Below are positions 24,028 through 37,320 of a stretch of DNA of 64,000 bases, in pieces. The position numbers and the translations under genes were made by a program. Each line of letters begins with the position of its first letter. Within the stretch, counting starts at the first letter, position 1. This stretch comes from Lichenostomus cassidix (Eukaryota > Chordata > Aves > Passeriformes > Meliphagidae). The stretch covers positions 52,774,491-52,838,490 of the forward strand of contig CM039182.1 of assembly GCA_008360975.2 (NCBI GenBank), in the 5' to 3' direction. A model generated the notes under the pieces. It was given only the letters and a program-made list of their open reading frames with translations, searched no databases and had not been told where the DNA came from.

Positions 24028-26448
24028 AGGGCCCCTGCTAGTGCCAGAACTGCTATCTGTGCCCAGCTTGGTTTCTCAAGAATAAAAAGTAAGTCTTGCA
24101 ATTCCTAGCAATGTATGCTTATTCCACACACCAGTCTTATCTCTAGGGAAAGAGAACATCTGGGAAGAGACTGCTGGTGCCAGAACACCTTCTGCAGCTT
24201 GGTCTAAACCACCTTTTTTTCCACCAAGGTTTGCTTGGGTAGAGGCAGCAAGCAGAATGGGTTGGACGGAGAGTCTTGGTGGGCAGAAATCCACTCTTGG
24301 CACATCACCTGCCTTCAGGTTCCCTTGAAGCCCAGGTCCCCCTTAGAAAGGATTTATCAGGACTGTGCTGAGGAAAGGGATAAGCTAAAGTTAGAAGCTT
24401 GCTTTAGAAGAGAGAGACAGGCAGAATAAAGCCACAAGCTGGCTGGTTCTCACAGGCCTTAAAAGTATCCATTCTCATAGAGAATACTCTTTAAAACATC
24501 GCTGAACACAAGGCAACAAGTGTTTTGGACCAGACTTCCTTTGGGCTGGAGGAACGTCACTGTACAACTCCTGATGCTCTGAAACTGAGTCAGGAGTGAG
24601 ATTAGTGTCTATCACCTGACCTCTGCGCGACCATAGCTGGAAGCTTTAACATAGTTTGATTTCCAGAATGGAACAAAAAGGCATTAGCCATTCAGTCATT
24701 ATTGAATGAATCTCAATTAAAAAATAATAGAAGAGTAACTCCATCATGCCTCACAGTACTGGTACAGCTTGCTCTGTCTTTTTTATAAGCTACTTCCTTT
24801 TCTAGAGCACAGCCCTGCTGGTCCATGTAGCTCCCCGAAGAATTAATGTAACTCATTTTGGAGACTGGAATCAGTGTCTGTGAGAAGCAGTTAATGCAAA
24901 CCATGTGTTTCCATATCTCAGTGACAGTTAAAGTCTACAATTTTACACTCTCACTTAGAGGAAAAAAAAGCCAAAACACTGTGCCCTTTGGACACTGTAA
25001 TTCAGAAGTGTCTCTCTCTTTGACCTGAAAATGCCAGGAGGGAATGCTGAAGGTGTCAGTGCCAGTACTTTACAGATGAGAAAAGCAACAGGTAGCTCAA
25101 AGGGCAGCATAGCCTGCCAATAAAGTTCAGAAATCAGCAACTCTTGAATTTGCAAGTGAGCACAAGGTAGATGTCTCTTGTGATTTGCTCTACATCTGTC
25201 TCACCTGAGAATGGGTGAGCCAGGAAATGGTCAGGGAGCCCATACTAGTGAAACCAGTTGCAGTGGGAAGCAAGCAGAAGAGCCTTGCTACAATGAGGGC
25301 AATTTTTCCTGTATGTCTCCAGCTACCTCTGTTTTGATCACCACTTGCTGTCATTAGGGTGCAAAATTCTGGTTCACTGACAAGAAGAATTACTGCACAG
25401 AAAACTGGGCAAACAACAATGGGTAATGAAAAATTGATAATTATGAATATTGGTTCTTTCTCACTAAGGTCAGATACCTGTACATTGCAAATCTGTTATC
25501 CCAGTCCATCCTGGCCCCCATGCTGAGAAGGAACAAAAGACATCATCAGGGCTTTTTTCTTTGTCAAGAAAATAGAAAAGCACCTCTCTTGAAAAAATAA
25601 TATCACCACCATCCCCCAGTTAATTCATTCTCTCTTAACTTCTTCATGCTCTAGTGATCAAATCATTAAAAAGCCCTCATTATTCATTCCAACTTCTGCC
25701 AGGGATATGAGCTCTGTATCTGAGAAACACCTCCTCACCATCACAATCATCATCATGACATCTCAGCAAGTTGATACAATTATGCCAGAGAACCATCCCC
25801 ATAATTATACAGTTCTTTAGCTCATTTCTCAGTGTATTCACCATTACTATAATCACAGCAAGTACAGTGTGTTAAATTAGGAACAGGATCTACAGCGAAC
25901 ATCTCACAGGATGAAGAGTCTGCCTGCTGCAATTCTTCCATTCTTTACAATATAATTCTGCAAACTTCTTAAATCTGAGGCTCATATTTCAGCATGTGTT
26001 TGTTTTTTAAACAATTAACAGTTACAACTCCTTTTCAGATGCATATGAAGGATGTCTTTTTACAAAAGAGAAAGGGCAAACCTCTTTCCCACATAATTTC
26101 CGAAGTATTGCTAAAGAATTGTCAGGACTGGACCTCATTCCCTAACCAGCTATTAGGTACAGATTTTTATGCATTTGGTACATATGGACTGCCATCATAA
26201 AGCATTTTTGCCTTTCAGCTAACAGTGATCACAAAGACAGCTTAAGCAAATGAACTCTTAGCAGCCACTGATGCTTATTTGCCATGAGATGCTTTACATT
26301 AATGACCATATTGCTACTATAAAAAATGCTCTGGTTAAAATATTATGCTGGAAAACAACAGGCAAATATATACTTTTCTAAAAATAGAATTTTCACAGAA
26401 TACAAACTGAGGAGGGGGTGAAGGAAGGTTAGAACAGAAGAACCATAA

Positions 26449-27465
<1,017 letters not shown>

Positions 27466-27589
27466 ACGCAGGTGCGCTCAAGACCCTTCTTGTTGAGAGG
27501 AAAATGTATCAAAAGCCCAAGAAGTGGAAAGACAAGACACTGTATAACCTTTTTTTGAGTGAAACAATCATCAGACATATAAGCAAAAA

Positions 27590-27635
27590 CAAAAGAGAGA
27601 GAGAAAAGAGAGAGAGAAAAAGAAAAAAAAAAAAA
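27590..27635. repeat. (GA)n/poly-A purine tract in the 3' UTR
   Basis: GAGAGAGA runs followed by an A-rich stretch. Low complexity; it produces a spurious charged open frame. Confidence 0.8.
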
Positions 27636-28970
27636 CTTACAGAGGATCAGAAAAGACTTCAGCTATAAAAAAGGAAGAAAACTTCATGAAGCTGGGCTTG
27701 AATAAGACAGGTCTGAATGGTGGTATGGGTTGGGGATTTCCCCTTCCTTTCAGTATGCTCCTTATCTTGTTACATAGTATACTAAGCATTAGTTACTGCC
27801 AGGGGAAGGAAGTTCTGTTCCCTCTCTTAGTTACCCATCAGTTCAAGCCACGGTAGCAGTTCACCTAACCTGCAGCAATTTGGACAGAGTCCAAAATGTC
27901 ATTGAAAAGCCATGTGTATGATCATTACAGTCACTGGCGCTTTCCCCCCACATTTACAGAGCAACTGAGTGGGTGTGTAGTGTTTGTATATATATGGCTA
28001 TGTATTTATATACATGTCTCTATATGTACAGACACAATACGCATACATACACTTAGTATTTTTCAAGGGACAATAGCGTGCAGGTGTATACACCTTCTTC
28101 TTCCACACTACATTTACAAAAAAAAAAAAAAAAAAACAAAGTAAAAAGGAAAAAAAGAAAAATGAAGAAAAAAACAGAACAAAAAATGAAGAATAAAAGT
28201 TACATTCTGTAAAGGTGCTTCTAATGTTAGAACTATGCAACCTAGATGGTTTGAAACTGTTTACCTGTGAGAGAAAGAAAAAAAAACAGAAAGACTTTTT
28301 TTTTTAAATGGAAGTAACTTGTTTTAAAAAAAAATCTTCAGTGAGAGATACTTGAAAGGAACATGTTTGTCCATTTACTGGAGTCAAACATTTCTATATT
28401 TTGTAAAAAAAATTTTTAATCGTTTACTATTTGCACTACAATGGTGTCTGACCTGTCTAATCCTTATTTAACAATTATTTGCAAGGGAGGGTGGTTGGGT
28501 GTGGGAGGGGTTGAGAGCTGCACTTATTGTGAGCTATACAAGAACTGCTACAGCACACAAAATAGCTATTTTTATTATTATAATAATTATTATTATTTTG
28601 TACCTTAAAATGAATAGACACATACACCAAAGACATTTGTGCAAGCCTCTAAAAAGTCTGTCTGTGGTTGGTACCATTCACCTGTAATGAGTTGAATTAA
28701 GAGTCAGTGGGTTGATTAAATTCAGGCTAGAATATCTGTTAACTACTTAAATTCAAATAGTGCCCTCAACAGAAAATTGCCATTTCAAGTAACGTCTTAC
28801 TTGAAAAAAGAAGTAAAAAAAGAAAAAAGAAAATCCGTGGAATTTGGATCCAAGGTGCTTGGATCTGAGATTCATCTGAGCTTAATTATACTGTTTTGTA
28901 TGTACAGCACTAAACTTGGCCCCAATGCACAGCAACTGTGCATTGTAGGGAAACAGCTTTGTCCAAGGGA

Positions 28971-29019
28971 TATACATACATATGTATATATTTCTGTATG
29001 TATATATGTATGTATACAC
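28971..29019. repeat. Alternating TA/CATA low-complexity repeat
   Basis: ATACATACATATGTATATAT-type sequence that is largely self-complementary, within the INHBA 3' UTR. Confidence 0.75.
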
Positions 29020-31870
29020 AAGGTATAAGCACTTCTGGCTTCATTTTACTGTTCTTAAAACAATGAATGTTTGTGTGCAAAGCACAGTATGTTAAAAGAT
29101 TGTTTGTTTTTTACTGCCAAGTGAGAGGCTATATGTTCAAAATAGTATTTGTGCAAGAGAAACCTAAAGTGCTGGTATACACTTAAAAAGTGTTGACGTA
29201 AAATTGCAAGCAACCTTGGGCCCTGTCCACCTCTGCTCCTGCAAATATATAGAAAATGGCAGTTGTGGTTGGATTTCTGTATGGAATTTCTTTGCTGAAA
29301 TACTGGCTGTCTCAACCACCACCTTCTAGCATGACAACTCTTAATGCGTTTGTGCATTACCTGTAAGACCTAATTTTCAGTGTCAACACCTAACCTGAAG
29401 GGTCCAACCCATAGGGCATAGGTAGATAGTTGTTGTTTTTTAAAATTTTTTCTGTCATATTTAAGAATGTTAAACTTACAACATTTGTCTTTGGGTAGGG
29501 GGAGATGATAAGAGGGAATGGGAGAAACCTTTAGGCCCTGTTTACACTGAGCTTGATAACCCTGAGCCTGAAGCTTCAGACTCTCATAGGTTTGCCGAAC
29601 CAAGCCTCAGTTAGCTGCGTTCTGATGGGACAGGCTTCTAAATGCCTCTCCTGGAAAGAAGCACTGACATGGCTCCTTGTCTTGTTGAGAGCACAGTCTG
29701 TTACAAAAAGAAAAAAAAAAGAAAAATAAAAAAAGAAAAATGATAGCACAAACTAATCCAGTCACACTGGCTAGGGATAGTGTGTTAGCACCTTCATGGC
29801 GAGAACCGTGTTTAAACAGTGTAATCAGGGCCTTCATTTTTTGTCAGCCAAAACTGTTTGTGTGTGCATGTGTGCGTGTGTGTTTTCTGCGTGGTGCATC
29901 TGTATGTGCGCATGGGTGCATGTCTGCATTTGTATGTATCCATGGAGATAAAAAAAAGAAAAAAAAAAGCAAGAAGGAAAGAAAGAAAGAAAAAAAATGC
30001 CCTTTCCTCTATTGAATAGATATCAGCATACATGCTTATAGCTAAGTTTTCTATCTAATTTATTCCACAATATTTAGATTGCATAGTACAGCTAATGGGT
30101 TATACATTTATGTACTTTTTATAAAACGCATTTTTTTACAGACTTGTTTGCAATTTGCAAAAAAAAAAAAATTAAAAAAATATAATTGGTTAAACACTAA
30201 ATTTGTCACTAAAGTGTTCTGTAAAATATCAAGGCTTTCTGATTTAAATTATTTGCAGAAGTTTGTTGGGTTTTTTGTGTTTTCTTCCTGGGGAAAGGGA
30301 GGGATACCAAATGCTAGTAGGAAAACTATAAAAAAAAATAAATGCACAACTAATTTATCTTTATAACTTAGACCAAGTTCCTGGCCCTGCATATTTGAAG
30401 CATGTGGCAGAATTGCTGTTGATTTTTCTAGAAGCGGAGCCAGGCTTTGGAACAGCAGGAGCAGGGACACAGTCTGTGAGAGCTGTTGAGGAGAGTACAT
30501 TTTAGTTCACTGGTCTTTGTAATTGGCCTTAAAATTGGATGCCCTAGAACCCTTATTCATATCATTAGATGTCCCAGAACTGTTACTCATGTCAATAGGC
30601 CCTTTGATGTCTACTGGTCTCCTTAGAAAAACTTAGTAAAACTACTTACATGAGCAAAGGTGTGCCAGGGTGAATTACAGGTTCCTTTTGCTGTGGGCAT
30701 TGTGAAGGGAGAAAAAGGATTCTGAATGAATGGCACCATAGCCAACACTGTTTAATCTAATTATTTAAAGGAGGCTGTTTGCATCATGGTGGATGTCTGA
30801 ACACAGTGGTAAGGGAAACAGGTGAGATGGCTCAGATTGATACAAATTATTCTCAACAGTAATTAGAGAATATTTGAGACCTGAAATCCCAGAACCTTCC
30901 CCTAGATGACAATGGCAAAACTTCCTTTGGCTGCTAGCAAAGTAGGTTTAGGCTCATGGTTTTTCTGTCGACAGGTGAAACAGCCTTTAAAAAAAGAATT
31001 CTGATCCTGAGTTTGATAAAAAATTTAATGTGGTGAATAGGGATTGGCCTGGAAAAGATGAAACTTCGAATTGAGGAAAAAAAAATAGGATTTTAGATAT
31101 CATGAGTGTCTTTCATGATAGATACGCCAGAAACAGAAGAAAATTTTCAAATCAAGAAGTAACTGTTCCCAAGCCCTACTTTTCAGCTTTCATTTGTGTG
31201 TGTATACTAGTCACAAATTTTAAAGATTTCTCCCTCCAATCTCTAGAATCAGTCATGGGGTTTTGATTTGTGGTCAGAGTTATTTAAAGTAGGGGGAAAT
31301 GAAAAACTGTACGATAAAGTAAAATAAGAAATTGGGATGTTAATCAAGACTGACTGATTCCAGCAGAACACCCCGAATCTGATAATTCAATTTAATTAAA
31401 TCTGCATGTACTTAAAATAGCATTGGAAATTGTTACCATATTTAAGCAGTTGTTCTAGGGCATGCAGCCTCAAAAATTACTTCTCCTTTCAGGTATGACT
31501 GTACCAGAAAAAAAAAGAAAGGCTCTTAACTACTAACACATTCCTTTACATATAACCTACTGACTGTTTATATTGAAAATACATTTTCAGTATATACTTA
31601 ATCACAGAAATGTATTTGTTTAGTACCTCCACAATCTTCTTGCTTGACAGTTGACCACATTTGGTTGCCTTTCCCCATCTCCATGTCAGATGCTCACTGG
31701 ATAGAAAGCCTAAGAAACTGGCATAAGTGCATATTAAGATGTTTCTTTGTGAGAGCTGAATGTATTTGTATTCTTCAGATTTACAAAAGGAAATGCTTAC
31801 AGATGCTTGTAATTATTGTGCACTCATATGTCACAGAATACTGGTCTAGTGCCCAAAACTGTAGAACTGA

Positions 31871-31905
31871 ATGAAATGGGAGTTTTGTCATTGACTTCAC
31901 CAGAA
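31871..31905. repeat. Possible relic of an ancient amniote repeat
   Basis: 'ATGAAATGGGAGTTTTGTCA' followed by 'TTGACTTCA' resembles the old reptile/bird phrase 'aatgggagttttgccattgacttcaa'. Family unknown. It lies in the inferred 3' UTR. Confidence 0.35.
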
Positions 31906-32578
31906 ACAGTCTCTTACCAAATCACTGCAAAGTAGGGCTCCATTACATATACCTCCTTTTTTTGTATTTTGCTGAGAATTAAGCTGTCACATTCATTTAA
32001 CAGTGACACCACAAGACCATGTGGAGGCTAGCAGCAATATCTCTTAGGTAGAGAACTTCAGGCATTTGTAAAGTCTATCTGCAAAATTAAAAATTTATGG
32101 ACTATAGTTAGCCATGTGGAATTGTGCCTTACTCTGTAAGTAATGCCATTGATTTTCAGAGGATCTCCTTTCCTAGAAAGTTACCAGTCAGCATCAATAA
32201 ATTGAGCAAAATCTGTTTCTGAAGTGTAGGTAGATATGATGGAAATGACTAAGTTCTTTAACTTAAACCTCATGTCAGTAGTGTGCATCAGTATAAGAAT
32301 CAGATGCCAATCAATTTCCTTACACTGAAAAAAGCTTTACTCCCCATATGCTCTCACAGCATTTCAAGTGGAGTAAAACATTTTCAATATGAGTAAATAA
32401 AATCAGGATTTGACCTTTTGCGAACAACTAGAAGCAAGGTTTTCATGGGCAGAAACAAGCAGCACTTCTGGGTTATATAGCTATTTATTTTTTGAGATAT
32501 AATGAATCTGTGTTAATTCTCAATGGGTTTCTTTGTATTTAAATACTTTCAAAAACAATACATTGACAATGGGTTGAA

Positions 32579-32672
32579 GATATATATATACATATGTATA
32601 CATACATATTATATATATGTCTACAGTATATATATACACACAACTATATATATGTATATACATATATATAAA
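32579..32672. repeat. AT-rich TATA/CATA microsatellite
   Basis: About 90 bp of alternating pyrimidine-purine sequence (TATATATACATATGTATAC type) with hairpin potential, in the distal inferred 3' UTR. Confidence 0.85.
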
Positions 32673-33218
32673 TTATGAAAGCCAAGATATTATGAAGCCT
32701 ATTTTGTTTCTATCATTTTGTGTTTTGTTGTTGATATTATTATTATTGTTATTATTATTATTTTGCATACTACATGCAGTGCTTTAACCAATGTCTGTTC
32801 GGCTAATGTAATTAAAATTGTTAATTTATATGAGTACATTTCAACTATGTCAATGGTTTCTTAATATTTATTGTGTAGAAGGACTGGTATTTTTTTTATT
32901 TACATTATGTTTAAAGAGGTAACAGTTTGATATGTTCTCATTTGTTTATTTTAGAAGTTATTTATTTTCACGGCATTCCGTCTGGTATTTTGATATTTGG
33001 AAGGCATGCTACCTATACTTTGTACAGTTAGTGGGCAGTATTCAGCAGCTCCCAGTAGATTTTTAGGCCCTATATTAAGTAAAAAACCTATCTGGGCTTT
33101 TTATTTTAGATCTTTTCTATTGGTTTGCCAGGACCACTCAGTGCACTTATTGCCAGACACTCTGCCTGCGTGACCAATTTATTCCTACTGTATTTACCCA
33201 GGACAGAGGACCAAAACC

Positions 33219-33275
33219 AGCTCTGGTGTAAGTCCAGTGACTTCAATGAAGTTATACCAGAGATGCATTTGGCTC
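33219..33275. repeat. Possible relic of an ancient amniote repeat
   Basis: 'CTCTGGTGTAAGTCCAGTGA' then 'CTTCAATGAAGTTATACCAG' resembles a phrase widespread in reptile and bird noncoding DNA. It sits inside the inferred INHBA 3' UTR, about 180 bp before the last polyadenylation signal. Confidence 0.35.
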
Positions 33276-33450
33276 ACAGAGAAAATGCTTGTGCAAATCA
33301 ATGCAAAGAAAAGGCAGAAAGAAAGAGTCTTTGCATTTGGAACGGGATTTCAACATGTTAAAAATGTTTGGATCAGCTATTACATTATTTTACTTTGTTC
33401 TTTTTGTTATTTTGCTCTTTCTTATACAACAGCAGCAACAACACAAGTGA

Positions 33451-33460
33451 AATAAATAAA
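33451..33460 (+). terminator. INHBA: Distal INHBA polyadenylation signal (doubled AATAAA)
   Basis: Two overlapping AATAAA hexamers (33451-33456, 33455-33460). A likely cleavage site lies about 15-20 bp downstream, followed by a GT-rich stretch (CCTTGTGTAATTG near 33477). No equally good signal follows within the next kilobase. Confidence 0.6.
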
Positions 33461-33485
33461 GGGAGTTTCACCAAGCCTTGTGTAA

Positions 33486-34330
33486 TTGTCCCTTAATATG
33501 CATTCCTTGTTGGGAAATACAGGGGAACTTGGGAAATAACATGTGGGTGCCTCTTTGGACTGAACAGTGTGATATCTTTCTCTTCAGCATGAATACGTTA
33601 AATGGACATTAGAGTTCATGGCCCAACAAGTAATGGAATTTTAGGTTGTTCACTTCTCCTTGTGAAACACATGCAATACAAAAGCTAAAGCCAATTGCAA
33701 TTTCCCTTTGCCTGCAGACTGTGAGGTCTTCAACTATTATCACCAAAATTCCCTTGAATAACCCAGAACTAGATGCTTACACAGATAAAAGGAGAATTTT
33801 CATTACTGTGAAAAAAAAGTTAAAAGTTGGAAAGCTGTTGGTTCACATGGGTTAGTTTATAAAGTAATTGGTAGTCAGATTAAATGATCAAAGAGGTCTG
33901 ATCACAAGCATCTGATCTCTGATAATTTCTCTAAGTGAGAAATTATCTGAATACTCTCATATTTGAAAGTAGAGTGAATTTATGAACAGTTTTCACCTGT
34001 CACTGCATTCCTATGGCGATAAATGGACTTCTGCGATATTCCAGTGGGGTGAGAATTGGGAAACAAGAATTCTGAAGTTGATCTTTCTTTAAAGAGATTA
34101 TTTGCATGGTGCTCAAGCATAGGCCACCACAGCTATCAGCAGGCCTTTAAATAATTAGGCACTGAATGACTTTCTATAAAGGCTGGAGAACTGAATTGGT
34201 TTCCTCTTACTGAAAATATATTGAAAAAAAATCAATGCAATCAGTGCTAGAGAAAGCCTTTGTTTTGGGTAGAACTAAGATATATTTGAATATTTGCTTC
34301 TTTCCCTTCATTATGATGGCTGTTTATACA
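33486..34330. other. Downstream intergenic DNA, no gene seen
   Basis: AT-rich DNA after the inferred end of INHBA. The only structure noted is the short perfect inverted repeat at 33921-33947. Confidence 0.5.
33921..33947. repeat. Perfect 11-bp inverted repeat, 5-nt loop
   Basis: GATAATTTCTC and its exact reverse complement flank TAAGT. Small and AT-rich, so possibly chance. Confidence 0.6.
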
Positions 34331-34394
34331 GTTGGACTCAACAATCTTAAAGGACTCAACGATCTTTACAACCTAGATGACTCTACGATTATTA
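34331..34394 (+). mobile_element. CR1 LINE 3'-end fragment
   Basis: Matches the usual CR1 terminal phrase 'GGACTC.A.GATCTT' ... 'CAACCTAGATGACTCTACGATTAT' in sense orientation. The GGACTCAAC-ATCTT unit occurs twice in a row (34334 and 34352), so the copy has an internal duplication. Only the last 60 or so bases survive. Confidence 0.6.
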
Positions 34395-35425
34395 TGGCCA
34401 GGAAAGAAAAATCCAACTGGATTGGGAAGTTGCTCTAACAGAATAAAACTATAAGGGTTACTTGATTCCAACTGCTAGTGTATTAACCTGGTACAACTGA
34501 AGTTTACACTTCAGGTGTAAAATGGAACTATCCTTTCTCTATCATGACACAGAGTGCAGTACTAGATAGGGCAATACAGATTTTTTCCACTTTCTATCGC
34601 TATTTTATTTCCTTTTTACTTTAAGAATGCTGTTGAGAACTGTTGCTATTGTACAGCCTTGTTGAAATGCTCCATCTGAAAAGAACTGTGGGGAACTAAG
34701 AGCTGCCTTTTGCATTGGTAGAACAATCTAATACTGAAAAAACCTATCCTAAACAAATTAGATCAAGTTACTTAAATACAAAGGCAGATAACACCAAGTG
34801 ATTTGGGAAAACAGATACATGGATAGTTTCTACTCAGTGTGGATTTCTAACCTGAGAGGAGTGTCTTCCCACTACTACTTGAGCTATTGAGTCGCTGGGT
34901 TAGTTTCAGTGCATATCACAATTCTTCCCACACTTGTCACTGGGCTAAAAGAGTCAAAGTTTTGGTAGTTCTCCAGCTGCCCTCAGTGATTCATTTCTTA
35001 CTTAAGTTTGTCTGTCTTTTGGAAATACAAACACAGACTGATTTTAAGTACTGCCTAGCGGTCAGAGTGACTGTCCTCCCTTATGCTGCTGATGGAAATA
35101 TAGCACCATGATCAAATCCATGGCTTGCAAATACGTGCTGCCCAACTTCTATGACCTCTGGGTGGTTCACAGTTTCAAAAGAGCTGTATTTGTCTCATCT
35201 CTCCTGTCTACTATTGTTTTTCATCAGCTTTGGTAGAATTGCATTGACTGGAAAAATAGTGCAGGAAGACATTGTCTGCTAGAGAATCCCAAATACTATC
35301 TGCAGAACAGAGTTAAGTGAACAGTGATGTTTCCCTTTCCCCTCCAACAGCCAGTGACTATGAGCACCCGAAGTAAAAGGGTTGGGAGAAACATCCACGT
35401 GGCAGGATCCAGGTATCTTTGTCTT
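34395..35425. other. Intergenic DNA, no gene seen
   Basis: No supportable gene or clear repeat family. Confidence 0.45.
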
Positions 35426-36020
35426 ATGAGGACTGTGAGAGGGAATGGGTTTATTTTGTCTTTGAAAAGTGGACATGGGCAAATTCAATCCACTCTTGTA
35501 AGACCCCACCTAGAGTACTACATTCAGCTCTGGGGACTTCAGCATAAGAAAGACGTGGACCTGCTGGAGTGAGTCCAGTGGAGGGCCATGAAAATGGTCA
35601 GATAGATGGAGCACCTCTCCTACAAAGACAGGTTGAGAGAGCTGGACTTGTTCCACCTGGAGAAAAGAAAGCTCCAGGGAGACTTTAGGGCAGCCTTCTA
35701 ATACATAAATGGGGCTACAAGAAAGCTGGAGAGGTCTTTTACAAGGGCCTGTAGTGAAAATACAAGGGGGAATGGCTTCAAACTAAACAGGGTAGATTTA
35801 GATCAGATGACAAAAAAATTTTTCACTGTGAGGGTGGTGAGACACTGGCAAAGGATGTCCAGAAAAGGTGTGGATGCCCCATACCTGGAAGTGTTCAGGG
35901 CCAGGTTGGTTAAATGGGGCTCTGAGCAACCTGGTCTGCTGCAAGGTGTTCCTGGCCATGGCAGGGAGCTGGATGATCTTTAATGTCCCTTCAAACCTAG
36001 GCCATTTTATGATTCTATGA
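35426..36020 (+). mobile_element. CR1 LINE, 5'-truncated, sense orientation
   Basis: From about 35485 the sequence follows the 3' part of a bird CR1. It passes through the C-terminal reverse-transcriptase region (CCCCACCTAGAGTACTACAT, CTGGGGACTTCAGCATAAGA) and the 3' UTR, and ends TTTATGATTCTATGA, the CR1 terminal octamer repeat. Stops and indels show it is dead. The first 55 bp (35426-35480) resemble a CR1 segment that normally lies further 3', so the copy looks rearranged or composite. No poly-A tail is expected for CR1. No target duplication was found. Confidence 0.9.
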
Positions 36021-36181
36021 ATTTTTTAATATATCTAACTCATTCAGTTCCTGGTGCATGAGAAAATTACTATTTCTGAGAAGATAGAAATGTATTTTAA
36101 CAGAGTTATGGCTTCCAGAATGTCATATAACAGCAGAAAAAACATTTTAGCTTTATTCAAACAAGAAAAACATCCAGATGA

Positions 36182-36285
36182 AAGTTGGCAAGAGCTGTCT
36201 GCTCAAGGGCCCCTCTAGGGATCTCCACTAGTATCTAGTAGAGATCCCTAGAGGGGCCCTTGAGCAGACAGCTCCTCCCCAACTT
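36182..36285. repeat. Long near-perfect palindrome (hairpin)
   Basis: Arms 36192-36225 and 36241-36274 are exact reverse complements over 34 bp. After one mismatch the pairing continues for 5 bp (36227-36231 with 36235-36239), leaving a 3-nt loop (TAT). Outside the arms, AAGTTGG (36182-36188) pairs with CCAACTT (36279-36285) across a 3/4-nt bulge. The core (GGGCCCCTCTAGGG) is far more GC-rich than its surroundings. It could be a foldback element, a replication-templated inversion, a small-RNA hairpin or an assembly foldback. It starts about 160 bp after the end of the CR1 copy. Confidence 0.95.
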
Positions 36286-37314
36286 AGACACACAGAAGAG
36301 TGCCTCTTATGGCTGAATTAGGATGCAGTTGGCTTGATCTTAATGAAGGCAGATGGGTGTTACAGACCTGGATGGCTTAACTGAAAGCAAAATCAAGTCC
36401 TATTTTCCAAGAAAGATCACTGAGTATAGAAGAGCAGATAGTAAGGTGGTAGAAAACATGTACACTTTACTGAACTATATATGAGAAGTGATCAGAGTTG
36501 AATGCTTTTGAAAAATGTGAAGATAACTGAAATCGGGGTAGAAGTAGAAAAATTCCAGCTACAGAATGCAATTTCACAGTCTTTCTACAGAAGGAGCCCA
36601 TTCAAAAGTCTGAATCTTAGCTCTCAGCGGAGTTGTGTGCCTTCTTCACTGACACAGTCCTTCCCGTAGTCATTTCAGCCTCAGAAATGACACAGTACAG
36701 GAAGAAGACACAGCACCACTTTCAGACATCAGGCAACTCATTGCTTTTGCCACCATGAAAGTGTACAGAGGCCACAAATGTATTTGAAGTCTGGGCAGAC
36801 AGATTGGTTAAGAAGTGACATATCACACTATTTCTATTTTTTTTTTTTTTTTTTTTTTTTAGATTTCTAGCAGATGACACAACCATCAGAAGCAACTCAG
36901 GCCCTTCCCAGCAATGGCAAACTACCTTAGTATGAGTCAGGTTCAAATCTGGCATGCTTCCAGATGCATAGTGTTTCATGCAAATCCTATTCCTTTCTCA
37001 CGCTTTCAGTGGGCAGCCTGGTCATTTGCACATAGCTCTTGTGGTGAAATTGTCTCTAGGCTTAAACTACAGGCTTTGCTCCATTCCTATTTCTATAGCC
37101 AAAGAAAGTACCCTCAGGCATAGGAGCTTTATGCCACCCCCACATGTCTGGACAGGAAGAAGGGATATCAGATAAATAAATTAATTATGTCAACAAATAA
37201 GAGACATTCTCTGCAAATAGAAACTCCAAGTCCAAACAGGAGTAGCCCAGCACTAGACCTGCCCTGCCAGTGACCCACCCAGGTACTGAGAGGGTCTGTA
37301 GAATCTGAGGAAAA
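36286..37314. other. Intergenic DNA, no gene seen
   Basis: No gene seen. It includes a 24-bp poly-T run at 36837-36860. Open frames on either side of the run have no recognisable content. Confidence 0.45.
36837..36860. repeat. Poly-T run, 24 bp
   Basis: Uninterrupted T homopolymer. A minus-strand retrocopy was considered, but there is no TTTATT close downstream and no gene-like sequence. Confidence 0.9.
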
Positions 37315-37320
37315 GTAGAG

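Larger units (their letters stand above)
27466..33480 (+). other. INHBA: INHBA 3' UTR (extent inferred)
   Basis: No other gene interrupts this stretch. It starts with purine-rich and A-rich tracts and holds blocks that I recognise from the human INHBA 3' UTR, such as GTGCTTCTAATGTTAG near 28213. AATAAA hexamers occur at 28192, 29725, 30337, 32196, 32396 and 33451, so several alternative 3' ends are possible. The 32.85-32.97 kb part is AU-rich with several ATTTA motifs, typical of unstable cytokine-like mRNAs. The distal end near 33480 is the most convincing by sequence but needs RNA data. Confidence 0.55.

Noticed and set aside
35324..35572. 82-codon + strand frame
   Set aside because: Its second half is CR1 reverse-transcriptase remnant; it is not a host gene.
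36837..36860. Poly-T run as the tail of a minus-strand processed pseudogene
   Set aside because: No polyadenylation hexamer in the expected place, no target duplication and no gene-like sequence beside it.
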